From Agapetus fuscipes (taxonomy: Eukaryota > Arthropoda > Insecta > Trichoptera > Glossosomatidae): a stretch of DNA of 64,000 nucleotides. A model generated the notes under the pieces. That model ran no database searches, was not told the DNA's origin, and was given only the letters and a program-made list of their open reading frames with translations. The position numbers and the translations under genes are program-made. This document shows positions 34,720 to 48,569 of this stretch, piece after piece. Each line of letters begins with the position of its first letter. Position 1 is the stretch's first letter. The stretch covers positions 30,170,832-30,234,831 of the forward strand of contig OX637332.1 in assembly GCA_951799405.1 (NCBI GenBank), read 5' to 3'.

Positions 34720-37700
34720 TTTTTTGAGAATGTAGGAAAAACCACTACGAAGAGTATGGTCTATAAAGAAAATAATATCATTCACACCCATAGTAATAAA
34801 GAGTAAATAAGTAAAAACTGTACATGCTATTAATTTCAACGCATGATTTTAATTTGTTTGATTCGCCATTGAATGTGGCTAACTTTTTTTTAATATCGGT
34901 GCAAATGGAAGTTTTCCCTTCATTGGCCCTTTTTTTATAGTGATTCTCACATGCTGTTTAATAAAACATACAATTTATTTTAGTAGTATGTATGTATACC
35001 GCCGAAGCAAGTACTATATATATGTATATATTTTACAGTATATGAATAGGAGTACAATAATTTATAATAGGATAAATATTTTAATTAATTAACAATACCT
35101 GATACGGTGTCGTAAAACAATTGATTACATTTTTTGGATAGACTGTAATTTATTGTTTCAAATTTACACAATATATTGTGTGAATCGACTGAATAAATAA
35201 AATATGCATTTTTACAATAAACTATCATTGTCTTTGTGATGGATTAGACTCATAGTATAATACTACGAGTAGTAAACTATAATTAAACTATGTAGATTTT
35301 AATAGGAATATGGTAATGTTTAAAAATTTAATTAAAATATGTTTGAAAGGGCCGGTTTTATTACTTTTAAAATCAATATTGTAAATATCCATCAAAAGTT
35401 AATTAAATAAAAAAAAGCATAATTACCTTATGGAAAGTGAATTAACGTTGTCAAATTGACTGTTTGATTGTGTTAGTAAAGCTTTGTACAACTTTAAATT
35501 AAAAATATCAGTGTTTAATAATTAAGTTAAAGAAACCAGCCCAGAAAAAATAAATGTGATTCTTAGTATTCTCACGAAGAATGTACTTCGTTTGTTTAGT
35601 TATATCCTTTAGTTAAAAAAAATTATATCATTCTGTCCAAGTTTTTAATTTATTTTGCCGTTTAACAGTCAGAAAACTGTGTTTTTTTTCAGGTACTTAA
35701 TGACTGGACATTTTGAGTTTATTGCATTTCTTTCACATAAAAGTATACACTGAGAAAAATAAACCATGCAGTATGAAAGATTATGGCATTTCATGCCTCT
35801 GGTAGCGTTTTTTTTTAGAGTTTAACGCAAAATTATTTTATTATGAATATTTAAAGAAACGAAATCATATGAGACGTATTGAATCAAAGTCGGAAATCTA
35901 AGTGTTTTGAAATGAGATAAATTTAAGGAAGTGATGAGGAAACCATTTCCTGTGTCTCCATATATGTATCTCATACTCTACAAATCCACGTAGATTGCTG
36001 CTTTTGATGCTACACGGTACATAAAAGCGCAAACCTCAATAGTTTAGTGCTTTCAGCGTTTTAAAAAATATTTAATCTTAATGTTGATTGACCAGTTAAC
36101 TGATCAAGGGAGTTAATTTTTTTCTCAATGTATAGAATATTCCAATCAATATAAAATAATAAAGTGTGTATGTTTGCGTAAATTTTCGGTCAAAATTCAA
36201 GATTTAAAAATCGTTCAAAAAAACTCAAATGCAAAAAATTTACGTATGAAATGATTAAAACAGAAAAAATGTTTATCACTGTGCCTGAGAACACATGAAA
36301 GATAAATGTTGTTTTTCTTAACATTTAAAAAAAAACTTAATTACATAGTTATGCGTGCACTTTATTATTTTATCGTTTTTTTTTAATAAGGGTTGGTGGT
36401 TTCAACACGTGTAAACAAACAAACCAAAATACAGAAGTTCTAATGAAAAAGACATTTGTTAGAGAAAACTTGGTATTTTATTTTAGAAAAAGTATTTGAT
36501 ATTATTCATCTTTAACAAATGCCCTTGCGATAAACTGCGTTATTTTGGAAAGTATCTAATACTGGTTGCATACTGAAGTTGAAACAACCGACCAAATTAT
36601 CTGTTTTTAACTTAAAAAATGTCATGGACTTAAATATTTCACAAATTATTTCATAAAGATATTTTTAAAAGTAAAATAGTCAAAAAAAATATTTTCTCTT
36701 ATTTATTTTTACTCTTGGCATTTTTTTGTTTCTGAATTGATATGAGACATAAAAATAATATGAAATCAAATCGCTGAGAAATAATTGTTGTTGTTTTTAA
36801 AGAACTGTTTTGATATAGGCACCTCACACGATCATTAGAAATTAACAAAAATAGACATCTGTTTTTTTTAATCTAACTTTCAATGAAGTCCGCACTTGAA
36901 TCGGCATAGACATTATCGTGTCGTCCCCCAGCTGTTAGGGAAAATGCATACTAACATTCTGTTATTAGTTGCTGAGGATCGATGCCCCATACAAGACTTG
37001 CGTTAGCACGCTGAGAAAAATTTCAAAATTCAAAAATATTTCGACTTCATTTTATTTGCAGAATTTTCAATGTTTTTTTTAAGGGGTCATTGGTTTAGAT
37101 AAAACAATGCAACTTTGACTAAAACACCATCTAGTGGGTAGTATGAAAAGATTCATTTTCATACAAAATTTAAATGTCAGCATCCAGTTTGTTACGTAGG
37201 AGTCGTATAAAACAACTCCCTCGTGGAGTTGATAAGTTACAGTTTTTGAAATTTGAAAAATACAATCTGTGTAAGGTACCTAACGAATTTCTTTATTAAT
37301 AAAATTACTCCCTGTCGTAGATTTTAATGTACCTATACTTGAAATTGTTAAATTAAATATTAATTTTACTATCATAAGTACAAGAGATGTTGTTAGATAC
37401 TCAGTTTTCTTACATATATAACCGCGTACCTACTAGATACGCTGTAGGTGTTTTTTTCATACATTAATGTGATCATCTACAATGACTATTTTTCAGGTAA
37501 ACTATGCTACGCTTATAGTGCTTTATGTATAATAAAATTTAGGTAGCTATGCCAATGGTTTTTACTCGCATTCGAGCCCCTATTCACAGTACATATAATG
37601 TAATTTTGAAAATACTTGCTTAGCTTGTATTTTCTTATACAACTGAATTATTTCTTCCACAGAATTTTTTTAGGAAATTAACAAATTTCTCAGTGTAATA

Positions 37701-40700
37701 GAATTTTTTCAGTGGTTAAACTGAAACATTACGATTGATTTTTGGATTGTTTAAGTTGAGAGTTTAAAACAAAAAACAATATGTTTTTTTTTCATATAAT
37801 TTTCCTGGTGCATTTAAAATGCATAAACGATAAAATTCATTACTTTAACTTCCATTGGAAAAACTTCTTGTGAAGTATATAAATTAAATATTTTTTTACA
37901 ATAGTTTATAGACTGATTTCATAATCTGTACATTGATCTATGCTTTAATTAGAATTTTATTCCTTAAAAAATAACAATGAAAAAAACTAAGTTTATTTCT
38001 ATCTTAAAGTTTTTTTTAATTGTGTGTTTGCAACATATCATTAATAATAAGAAATTTTTGTGTTGAGAATTTAATTAAAAAATAAATCCTGCAACGTAAG
38101 TATAAAAACGGTGTTTTCAAGTATTTTTAATTTCTCATTAAAAACTTTCTTATGAAAATGTATACAATTTAATATTGTTTCCGTTACTTAGTGTAAATAT
38201 TTTGACGGCACCTTTATTATGGCTTTATTTTACTTGTTTTCTTGGTTGACCAAACCTTTATTAAAAGTGATACTTAGATTATAATCCTTGATCACTTTAT
38301 TAAAAACGGCCATAGTGGATTAGCTCTTTGTAATGATGTTTTTTTTTAATGACAGATATCTACGGGGAACAGTAATTTAATATTAATAATATATATTCCC
38401 TGGAATTCAATACTTGGTGTAGTTTTTTTTGTTTTTTTCAATACACTGCCAAAACTCTAAAATTTAATTTACTCTATCGCGATGCTCGTTTATATAAGGA
38501 AATAATCTGAGATGCACTTATTTATGAAAAACGTCACAACAGCTACATGATGCTTTTGTTTGGTTTACGATAGTTCATGTCACACTCAGAATTACCGCCA
38601 TGAATACGCACAAAGTGTATATTTTTGGTTTATTCATTTAACGTAGAACATTCAACATCCGATTAAGTTGAATGTTAATTATTACTAAGCGTTGGGATTT
38701 GAGAGTAATAGACGACCATTTACTAGTAACAAACATTTCGCCTAAGTAATTATTGATGGCTTAGAATGCTGCACGTATTACACACACATACATATTCACA
38801 ACACTGGATTACATAAGTGAGTAGGGCATTGTAAGCCGTAGACATTTCTGTGATTTGCGGAATGACCGCAATGTGTCATGTTTCTCATTCCGCGACGTTG
38901 CAGTGTACAATACGTATTTGAAAGAAAAAATTGACGACTCGGTAAAGTTGTATAAAAATGTCTTGCATTTATGTGTTAAAAATGTACATATCAAAGGCAT
39001 TCTTGTTCCATAAAACATCTGAAAAAGGCAAAGCAGAATATTTTGTACCTTTTGCTAAGCGTATTTCTAATATTATAATGAAGTTTAGATAATCCGTTGA
39101 CAATATTTTCTGTGATTTAGAATATCGTGGCCATCTTGACGATGTTTGTGGTGTTTTTTTTATTTTTTTTATAATTTGTACAATATCAAATACACATAAA
39201 TAAATCAAACTAACGGAAAAAGGTTAACAAGTTTATTTGTTTCGTACTCTGATAAATTATAGAAAAAGCTTAATTCGAACGGTACCAAAACAAACTTTGT
39301 GGAGGACAAACAGAGTACTACTTTTGGGATAACTGAAAACCTAAAAGAATTCAGATCGATAGAAAACTTAAGGCTTTCCGGCACGCTCCTCGTTATTACA
39401 ATACCCTTAACTACGGCTGCACCTTATCTACGTAGAGTATCATATAAATTACCTAATAGGTACCGTTATCAATAGTGGAGGCTTCATAATTAGCTTTAAA
39501 AGTTAGTAAAAGAGAGACACTGATATACATGACACTACCGATGTTAAATTAGTCTACACGGAAGTGTTTATTTGTTTCACAGACAATTGACTTACATTTT
39601 CGTCCAGAGCTTCGTCAACTCGTTTCCTCCCTGCTCACACGAGCAGTGTTCCTGTCTGTCGTCTCGACCGATCTTAAATAACATGACTATGCAGTATGTC
39701 ATCTTGTCTCTTCGGCACTTTCCACGACGCAGCTCCACAAGAGTTGCTGGTGGACGTGAAAGTGCTCGCGCGTCGTACTTTGTAAAAATCTAATTCTTGG
39801 AATGAGGTATCCACCGGCCAGGATCACTTCAAACACAGACATTATTCTTAAAACGATTTGATTTTAAGCATTGCAAGAACTTCAGACATAATAATATATT
39901 TCAAGTCGATCTACGTTGCCAACCGTAGGCGATCCGATAAGAACATACGCCTAAGAGAGGATGTGGAGATGAAGTGGAAGTGGCCGCAGTGCCGCTGCCA
40001 GCCTGCCCAGTGCGAGATGAGGATTAATATATCATACATATTGTTGTGTGATTACTTACTTGGAATTTACTATAAAGAGTGTTCAAGCGACAAGAGGTGG
40101 GATGTAGTGATAATCGAAAGACGAACCAAATTAAAAATTATAATATTATATTTACGATTTCGATAATACTAGGTGCTTTTAGTAATTTAGTATTGCTCTA
40201 TACGGTTTCTTATAGTATTAAAACTTGTATTCTGTTCTCTTTCCTTTTTTTATTTCACGTGCCTAAATTAGAGTACTTACGTTCCTAATACCAAATTGTA
40301 AATACATTTGGAACTCAACGTTCATATTGTAGGTAATCATATATAACGTAAGGACTAGGAGTTACATAGGTTGGTCTAAGTTGCGCGCTTCTTTTCGTCG
40401 CCAGACGTAAATGTAAATTTCTCTAGACATTGATAATCCGTTGAACTAGAAGTTTTAGTAAGAAAATTCCTGAATCACATTTATTGGCATCATATAAAGA
40501 CGATACAGAGTCTGACCTCGCTTGAGCAACAAGTCGCGTTCGACTGTCCCTTTATGGAATCTTGTGTTACAGTGGCTAGGACATAATGTTATTATGTAAT
40601 TATATCAGTATATTATTCTCTATGACTAAGCTACGTTATTCTCTCACCATAGTAAAGACGCGCCCTCCCGGTCTGCTCAGCGCCGGGACTTCCTGTCCTT

Positions 40701-42390
40701 CGCGGGTATCGTTACATCCAGGATAGCAATACATTCGTTTACTCTACATATCCCTATCTATAATACTTCTCTTATGGCTATTGACCTATTTAAATGTCCT
40801 TACATCGCTATAATATATCATTTATATTAAATATCAGTTTAGAATTTCGTGTTTGTCGTGAAGAAGAAGTCGATTAACGATAAACACTTTCCAGCTCTAT
40901 TGCTCTGTTAAATCTTGTCTAAAGTTAAACTAAACCAAGCTCGAAAATTTAAAAAGAAAAGCAAACAAATTATCAAATTTATAAAAAGTTTTTGATTATT
41001 AAATGCGAACACATAGATAATAGAATAGTTAGTTCCCGGTCTGCCGACCGACTTCTTCTCTACCGACTCTTATCTTACCTAGGTTATGTCCATAATTTAA
41101 TATGACAATAAACTTGCATTTTAATGCAAGTTTTATACAATTATATCGAGGATAGGATAATGTTTTTTTTTAATAAAAAGGTTTTATAAACTTTTTCGAT
41201 TCCTTTAGGAAAAAAAAACACAGTAGCTTTTATATTTCCTAGCTATGTTGTCCCTCGCCCGTGTGTTAGGATGGGGCGCCTTTTGCTGCGTATGGGATCG
41301 GGCACTCCTTGCGGCCTTAGTCTAACATCCAGCTACCTATATACACACTACAGTAATGGTCTTTGGTAATCGACATATTAATCCGGCACATCTCCTACAT
41401 TTATTTCTTACCGACTATTTTACAGAACTATGAAATATGTGTTTTTTTTTTATTATTATTATGTTAGTATTGCATAAGTATCTGTGTTGTTTTATTTATA
41501 ATGTTTAGAATGTCTGCGAAACTGGATCTATTTTATCGTACAAAAAGTTTTTTTCTTTTGTGCAAGCAATAAAAAACGAACAACGCAAGTTAAATTATAC
41601 GCGATTAAATCGTAGAAATAAACAGTTATGATACATACACAGAAAGATGTCTCGCGACCGACGTCATGAAAGTATTGTTTAATATAGTAGTACATCCTGT
41701 TACATACATAAGTATTCTCTAAGTAAAACCTTTAAATCACCTATTTTCATTTTATACACACATGCCCGCAGTAGCTAGCTATATAAAGCGATTTTCAAAC
41801 TCAGGTACATAAATATGGAATGAGCCCGTGACATTTTTTGACAAGTGTGACGTCATCTTTTCACGTTACTAATGTTTTTGAGAAATCATCAAAGTGCAGA
41901 CTTAATCTTGAGACGTGTAATTTTGTAAATATTACCAGATTAAAGAATCTGTAAATTACGAGATGATTTAAAAAAAAAAGTAATTCACATTTAAATAGTT
42001 TTACTCTACAAAGTCATTTTCTCTTGTATCTGAGGGTGTCAGTTTATCGTTTATTTTCCTTTTTGTGTAGCCTTTGACGTCACGTCGCTCGGGTGTATTT
42101 ATAAATGTCACGGATCCATCATACCTTCCTCATTTTCTTTCTCCGCCCTCGCCTCTGTATATTATGATTTGCGATCATGGACCCGCATGATCACATTGGA
42201 TTATTTCACGAATAAGAAGTACTCAATGTGTCGTTAAATACGTTATAATGGCCACCGTGTAAAACATCGGACGGTGTAGCTGACATTTCAATCTTTGCTA
42301 TCTCACAACAATATTCACGAAACAAATAATTAGAAAGAAATAGGATTCTGTTAGAGTCTCGATCGACATCTTCATGAGGCGTCCTAGCTC
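34720..42390. other. Long AT-rich interval, no gene recognised
   Basis: I find no convincing exon, RNA gene or named transposon here. Base composition rises around 39550-39830 and 40620-40740, where the sequence looks less simple. That could mark conserved non-coding or far 3' UTR sequence. Confidence 0.45.
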
Positions 42391-42470
42391 TACTAAGACC
42401 GGTCTTAGCCTAACAGTTATCACCTCGGACAACCGATCAGAAGGACTCTGGTTCGAATCCCCGGCAGAGT
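42390..42470 (+). repeat. tRNA-like SINE head
   Basis: ACCGGTCTTAGCCTAACAGT is A-box-like and GGTTCGAATCCCCGGCAGAG contains a perfect B box. The arms between do not give a clean cloverleaf, so a SINE is more likely than a tRNA gene. Confidence 0.5.
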
Positions 42471-42479
42471 TTAAAAATA

Positions 42480-44084
42480 TATATGATTTCTCTTTTATAA
42501 GTGCTCTGGGGTAAATATTTCTTTGCCTCTACACAACTGCCTGTACATCAACATTGAATATTTACAATTAAATTTAGTCGAGTGTTTTGTAAGGGACAAA
42601 GAAATTAGAAAGGGCGAGGTGTTACAGGGCACGCCTTGAGAGACGTCGATTTTATTGGTGGAATAATTACAGGTACCGGTCGTTGAGAAACCAGATTAAT
42701 TATGCTGGCATCTCAATTGAAATTCGGGACTAAATTGTATCAAGGAAGATGAATTCCTTCTGTGTGTAATGTTTTTGGATAGAATCTAGAAAAATAGATC
42801 GTGCCTATTGTGGGATCGGCCTTCTATTGGTGAATGACATACACAATGAGTTGGGGGTAGCGGAGAGTCAAAGTGGGTTAAGTTTTTGTTCTGGGGTGCT
42901 ACGCAGTGCCCTTGCGGTGAAATTCACAAAACAGCAATTCAGATATTGTCTGCATTATTCTTATTATTATTATTGCTTATAGAATTATTGAGTTTGTACT
43001 TTTCTCTTGTCGCGCGAGGATGCCTCTTGAAGAATTTGATTGCTTTGACTTCACATCTGTAAACATGGTTCATAAAAATATCCTTTTTTTTCTAATCAAA
43101 ATGTCAAACAAAAGAAATTCTAATCTAGACGCTGCACCTTCAAAAACGAATGAAATTTATTGGTTAGGTTGGCCAGTAATAAAATAATAATACAAACACT
43201 TCGTAGAAATATTCTGACTTATCTGAAACAGGCACGTGTTCATGAAATATAAAGAAGAATATGTTCAGCCCTTCATGAAATTGTATGTGACTTATTAAAA
43301 CTTGTTTGTACTCTATTGCGAAATGCTATATTTGTTCCAACGAGTGCTAACACTATTCATTTAGATATATAAGTACGTTCATTACTCGTGTTTCACATTT
43401 CTGCAGAAGTAGGAAGGTACTAGGAAATAAGTATATGTTATATTATATAATATGTATATATGTTTTTAGACTTTATATATTTTGCTTTATAATGTAGGCT
43501 TAGATTTTATATTTAAAAAAAAACAATGGATTCACTTAGTGAATTTGTTGTGTATAAAGAGTTTGTAAGGATTTTTGGAAATAATTTGCAACTGTTTATT
43601 TAATCAAATCTCCCAGAAATAACTCAATTTGTTTTGTTATTTCTAATTTTTTTTTTGTAATGTTTGGTGATGTATAATTAAATATTTGCATAAAAGGAAA
43701 GTAAGCCCTTTCGACTTTCCTATCTTCTCCGTCACATTGGTTTAAATTTCATACAATATCACTATCAATATAAATGGTTACAATGTAATTTCATATAGTC
43801 TATATATATATTATACAAAAAAATCTCTTGACTTAGTGTGCACTTTTTTCTAAATTTTCTATTCGTGATCGTATCTTCAGTACATTTTAAAGAGATATCT
43901 GTGAGAATAAATATTATGTTTGTAGCTATAGTTTATTAGTTTTATTAGTTACTTTATAAATTAAGTATGGAGCTATATATTTTCATGAGGATATTTTGAT
44001 GCGCGTAGATATTATACAACTACATATTTATTTATATTTAACTATGTGCGATATTAGCTGATTGGTTTTGCTTCAGATTCATTT
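42480..44084. other. AT-rich interval, nothing recognised
   Basis: No exon, repeat family member or RNA gene is evident. Confidence 0.45.
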
Positions 44085-44331
44085 CGAACGTTTAATAATA
44101 AAGAGCATTAACTCAAAAAACATGAATGTTGGGAAATCACGTTTGAAGTTCAGACATCCAGTACAACTTGTATGGGATGAAAAAGGCGGCCGATGTTTTA
44201 TCTCGGTCATATTCGTCCAAATTGAACGGCTGTCGCATTCTACCTATTCTTCTCGCATTGTTCTTGCGTTTTATTACAAAATCTCGATTTTCCCAATTTT
44301 CGAGTTATTTCTCTTTATTATTAAACGTGCG
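44085..44331. mobile_element. 247-bp MITE (family G, copy 2)
   Basis: Same length and ends as 6958-7204. The target duplication is ATTT on both sides. It is highly similar inside (GTACAACTTGTATGGGATGA, TTTATCTCGGTCATATT). Confidence 0.85.
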
Positions 44332-44334
44332 ATT

Positions 44335-46140
44335 TGTATTTTAAACAAATATTACATTGTCAAATCTACATACACGTCACAAATCGCTGGAATATTTATT
44401 TCCAAATAAAATGCTCGATAAGTTAAAATTTTGCTTTCAAACTTTTTTTTCTCTCTCTTCATTGTCCAAACGTATTTGAAACATTAACAAACGATGTTAA
44501 CTGAATTGTCCAAAGTATTTTAAAAGTTAACAAACGTTTGTCAATGACTTACATATAATTTGGCAGTTTCACACATAAACAAAAAAATACCAGCATTATT
44601 TATTTGCTTGAAAACAGTTTTATCAGGAATTTATACAATTAATTCATTTAGAATTGAAAAAGATCACGTACTTTGTGTTTTCCTTGCGAGATGCATTTTA
44701 AAACTAATCAGCAATAACGCAAAGTTAAAGTAAAAATGCATGTAATTCGTATTGTATATCCAAGGTCTAAATAAACAGAAGGAAAAATATTTTTAAAAAT
44801 TTACTCCATATTGTGAAATGAATGTACTTTGAATAAGACATGGTTTCATATTTCATTTTCAAATAAACCAATTTTTTTTTGTAAATTAATGATTGAAGTG
44901 CAAACACAAAAAAGAAATATGGTACCTGAAAAAATTGTACACCCATTTTTTTTTTTTTTAAAAACAAATTTAAATTGTCCATTTGGGCTTGAAAAGGCTG
45001 TTTTGAATTTTTTTATGAATTACTATTTCGGATTCACTTTGAAGAAAGCGCACACTTTTTTAAATATTTTTTCTTAACATGCAAGGTATGTGTTTTTTCC
45101 TTTGCTTCAGAGGTACTAGTTTCCGTCACTGTTTATATTTTGTATTTTTTTCATATCCTAGCGATATTCACGAATCAGTACCAATGTGTTCATATTTTGG
45201 ATTGAGTGCATAAAAAGTACGTTTGATATAAGTGAGCCGCATAGTGAAGATGAAAATCTTTTTTTTTTCAAAATTTATATAAATTTATCATAGAAACAGA
45301 GACAAGGAAATTCTCTGTGTTTCCATTAATCGAATCATTTTCGAAACAAATTTGTTCCTGCCTTAAGTTCTATGCGGCTCAAGTAAAAAAAATGTGTTAA
45401 ATGTAAATGCTATTATTGTTAATGTGAGTTGTCACGTAAACAAGAAAATGAATTTGATTATCGTTTGTTTTGATCATCTTGCACTTAAATTGAAAGTATT
45501 TGTGTTGTAAAAAAAAATAAGAGTGTGTCGTGGAAAGTTAATGTTAATATGAAAAAACGTGTTAATAAATAGTTTGGTACGGATATGTACAAAATGTGAA
45601 ATGTCAATAAAAGGAATAAAACGATTAGTTTCTCCTAGGAGTGACGATGAACATGTGAACGTGAGAATGATGCGCTATCATATAAGAGAGGGTGAGTCGG
45701 CTTGTGGCTCTACGAGCTAGTCAGTATTCCTAGGATGTAGGCTACTCAGTACACGCAATATGAACCTAATGTCTATCCCACACACTCGCACGCACGTACT
45801 AAGTATGTAAATATAAGACCACGTCGTGTCCTCGACAAGTGTATTACAATAAAATAATTACGTTTACAAATAATATCACAATTTAAAAATTGAGGAAATG
45901 CATACATGCATGTTATATATAATGTAATAATAATAATCATAATAATAATAAGTATTCCTACCACAGGAGTTTGCTTCTGTTACAACATTTGTTTTCCTGA
46001 AAGAGTCATTTCTTTTATTTCAACTTGTGAACACATAATTAGGTAGGTGGGTACATAATAAGTTCATGTCTAAGCATACGATTAAGTAGTAATATAATGT
46101 AATTAAAAACGAAAAGGTGAAAACGTATGTATAAAGGGCA
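44335..46140. other. AT-rich interval, microsatellite only
   Basis: An (AAT)n-like run lies at about 45925-45955. No gene is seen. Confidence 0.45.
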
Positions 46141-48402
46141 TCGAGAAGGTCCGGCCCGCTGTCACTCAGAAATGCGTTCGTTTAAAGTACAGTCATATAT
46201 ACCCACGGTTCCAGCACCTGAACTCGCCACCGTGTGCCCGCGCGCTCCCACATCGGCATTATGCGTGTACTCACATCGAATACTGCGGCTCGGACCTGTC
46301 CTGCGCTTCACTCCGCTGCTCGGACGATCACGGGGATCCGGGCGATCCTGGCGGCCTTCCTGGAATGCGCGCCGCGCGTCGTGGAACGCAGGGCAGGCCA
46401 TTACATCAGACATGACAAGGGTGTGGTGATTCCATAGTCGCACACTACAATGCAGATGTCGCCTTCGGGTGCCTTTGGCGAGTTCAAGTTGCGGTTTTAA
46501 ACTTCAGCTTGTTACAAAGTGACAACTGGGTAGACTCGAGCGCCCAAGGGATGGACGCTGCGTAGCAAACAAAGCCATTGCTGAAAAGTAGAAAGTCTAT
46601 TCTCCTTTGTACATCGCACTCACATCCTTCGTATTAATTATATTTATTACGTGTTTAATAATACTTAATGCGTACAGGATAATATTACTAACAGCATTAG
46701 GATGGAAGGAAGTAAACGATCAGATAAGAGTCTTGCCTCGCCCGCGCCTGCGCGACGCCGGAGCGCTCAACCTCTCGCGCGTCTCAGTCAGGCGAGTAGC
46801 GGGAGGTCACGTGCACTCAAACACTGAGGCGGACTTTACAAGTAACTGACATATACTCTGGAGGTGTCGTGAAACATTAATTTAACGTACCACACACAGT
46901 TCATAATAAAATTGTGATGGTAGGATAGAATAATCGGGAGCAAGAAAAGAAAGGGCACGTCGGCTCGGGCCGTGCCGTTAGTCAGCTTATGGAAACACAT
47001 TAGTGAGTTCATCGGGGATTTAGAATATGTTTGTGCGGAGCCCCGGGGGCGGGCTCTGCTTGAGCGGAGATCGAGACCGAGCGCCTGCGGGCCGAGGTTC
47101 AGGCCGCGGTGCCGCTGCACGCTGCTGCTGCTGCTGCTGGTGTGCGCTGCCGCCGAGCACGCTGCTACTCGCATGCACCACTACGGGGGCAACAAAACAA
47201 AACGGCAACCAAACAAAACCAAACAACACGGCATTCCTGACTCTACTCAAACTGAAACAACGCAACTCAAGGGTTAAATCATACAGAAGTGGGACGAAGC
47301 GAGAAATAAAATGCAAGATGGGTCGGGGTGGTCTCTGGCTGGTCCCTACGGAGAGTACTGAAGGACCCAGCCGGGAGCAAAACGATGTCGTGTGGTTAAT
47401 TACAATAACCGATCTCCTATTATTTTTAGAATAGTACATCTGAGTATAAATCTCTATCGTGTTTCCAGAGTCCGGAAGCACAGATGTGAGTATATTACAA
47501 GGAAAGAATCTCTCGAGAGTTAAATTATTACTTGTAATACATTTATGTCATATAAATGAACATTACAATATAAGGCTTTCTGATAAGTCTATTTATATAA
47601 TATTTCAAATTGAATCTTTCCGATCCATGATGTCAGTATATATATATTTTTGTTTATGTAATAATATAATACTTTTCCATCATTTAGTCGCGTTTAAGAT
47701 TACAACCAGTCCACCGCTTCCCACCCGGTCACAGAGGTACTACGCACTAAAACGGCCGAAATCAATAGGAATTTATCTATTTACAATAATTATAATTACA
47801 CAGTTAAAATTTATTAATCGGACGTTACACGAACCGTTATAAGTGAACTTACATTATTCTCGACGTTTCGTTAGCGACGTAGCTAACGTCTTCAGGAGAC
47901 ATTATTTCTGTACGACGACTGAGGATGAACTCGTCTGCTGGAGACACCGTCGTGCAGAGAGGGTGTCTTCTGAAGACGTTAATTACGTCGCTAACGAAAC
48001 GTCGAGAACAATGTAAGTTCTCTTATAACGGTTCGTGTAATATTCGATAAATAATTTTTAACTTTGTAGTTATAATTATTGTAAATATGTCAATCGACCG
48101 TAATTCCAATCTAAACCTAACAATTAGGAATTTATCTGGCAGGCAGCGCGAACTGGGGCTTTTCCGCTCGCGCTCAGTACTCGGCGATATCACGCACAGG
48201 TGATATCCTTGTTCTGAGCCGTCGCTGCGCGCCAGAGGGCCGCGGAGGAGCACGCTGCTGCTGCTCTGAGAGGGGATGCGGTCCCTCTGTCGCCGGGGAG
48301 ACGACGGCTCGGAACAGCGCGAGGGGCGAAGTCCCAGGGGGCGCGCCTGGAAGGGACCGCGCGCTCGGCGGGGCAGCGTGCAGCGGCGCGCTGCTGGCGG
48401 CT
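46140..48402 (-). other. Probable Rdl 3' UTR and downstream GC-rich blocks
   Basis: This lies directly downstream of the Rdl stop. GC-rich, CpG-containing blocks at about 46200-46450, 46735-46820, 47035-47180 and 48150-48402 stand out from AT-rich surroundings. A CTG run lies near 47120. No open frame resembles a known protein. How far the transcript extends cannot be read from sequence alone. Confidence 0.45.
47779..48120. repeat. Foldback element with two hammerhead-like cores
   Basis: Arms around 47779-47905 and 47965-48120 are inverted copies (TTACACGAACCGTTATAAG and complement). Both arms carry CTGAAGACGTTA...GCTAACGAAACGTCG. A near-exact 16-17-bp direct repeat, CAATAGGAATTTATCT, flanks it at about 47763 and 48117. 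It lies in the probable Rdl 3' UTR. Confidence 0.8.
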
Positions 48403-48567
48403 CTACTTGTCTTCCCCCAGGAGTACAAGGTCATCGGCCACCACATCCGACACATGTAGATATATTATCCAGTACATCAGGTTGAAGCACACGAAGCACA
48501 CGGGGAACACGATTCTCGAGTACTTGTCGATGTCGGACGGCGTGATGCCTAGCAGCTTGTTTATGTC
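48403..48567 (-). CDS. Rdl: Rdl GABA receptor, last exon (M4 and stop)
   Basis: The acceptor is TTCCGCAG|GACATAAA. The exon encodes [20 protein letters not shown], then [20 protein letters not shown] (the fourth membrane helix) and [14 protein letters not shown], then TAG. This is the invariant C-terminus of insect Rdl subunits. The short extracellular tail after M4 is complete. Confidence 0.97.
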   Translation of the reverse strand, partial: DINKLLGITPSDIDKYSRIVFPVCFVCFNLMYWIIYLHVSDVVADDLVLLGEDK

Positions 48568-48569
48568 CT

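Noticed and set aside
42390..42470. tRNA gene
   Set aside because: The B box is perfect, but the anticodon arm does not fold into a standard stem with a 7-base loop.
44062..44409. 115-codon ORF
   Set aside because: It lies over the 247-bp MITE at 44085-44331. The related ORF at 7041 is the same MITE, so neither is a gene.
46127..46443. Overlapping ORFs on both strands in a GC-rich block
   Set aside because: They have no recognisable domain or splice support, and GC-rich sequence has few stops by chance.
47020..47481. ORFs of 135 and 153 codons around the CTG run
   Set aside because: Low complexity (poly-Cys/Leu or poly-Gln depending on frame), no homology recognised, and position just past the Rdl stop.
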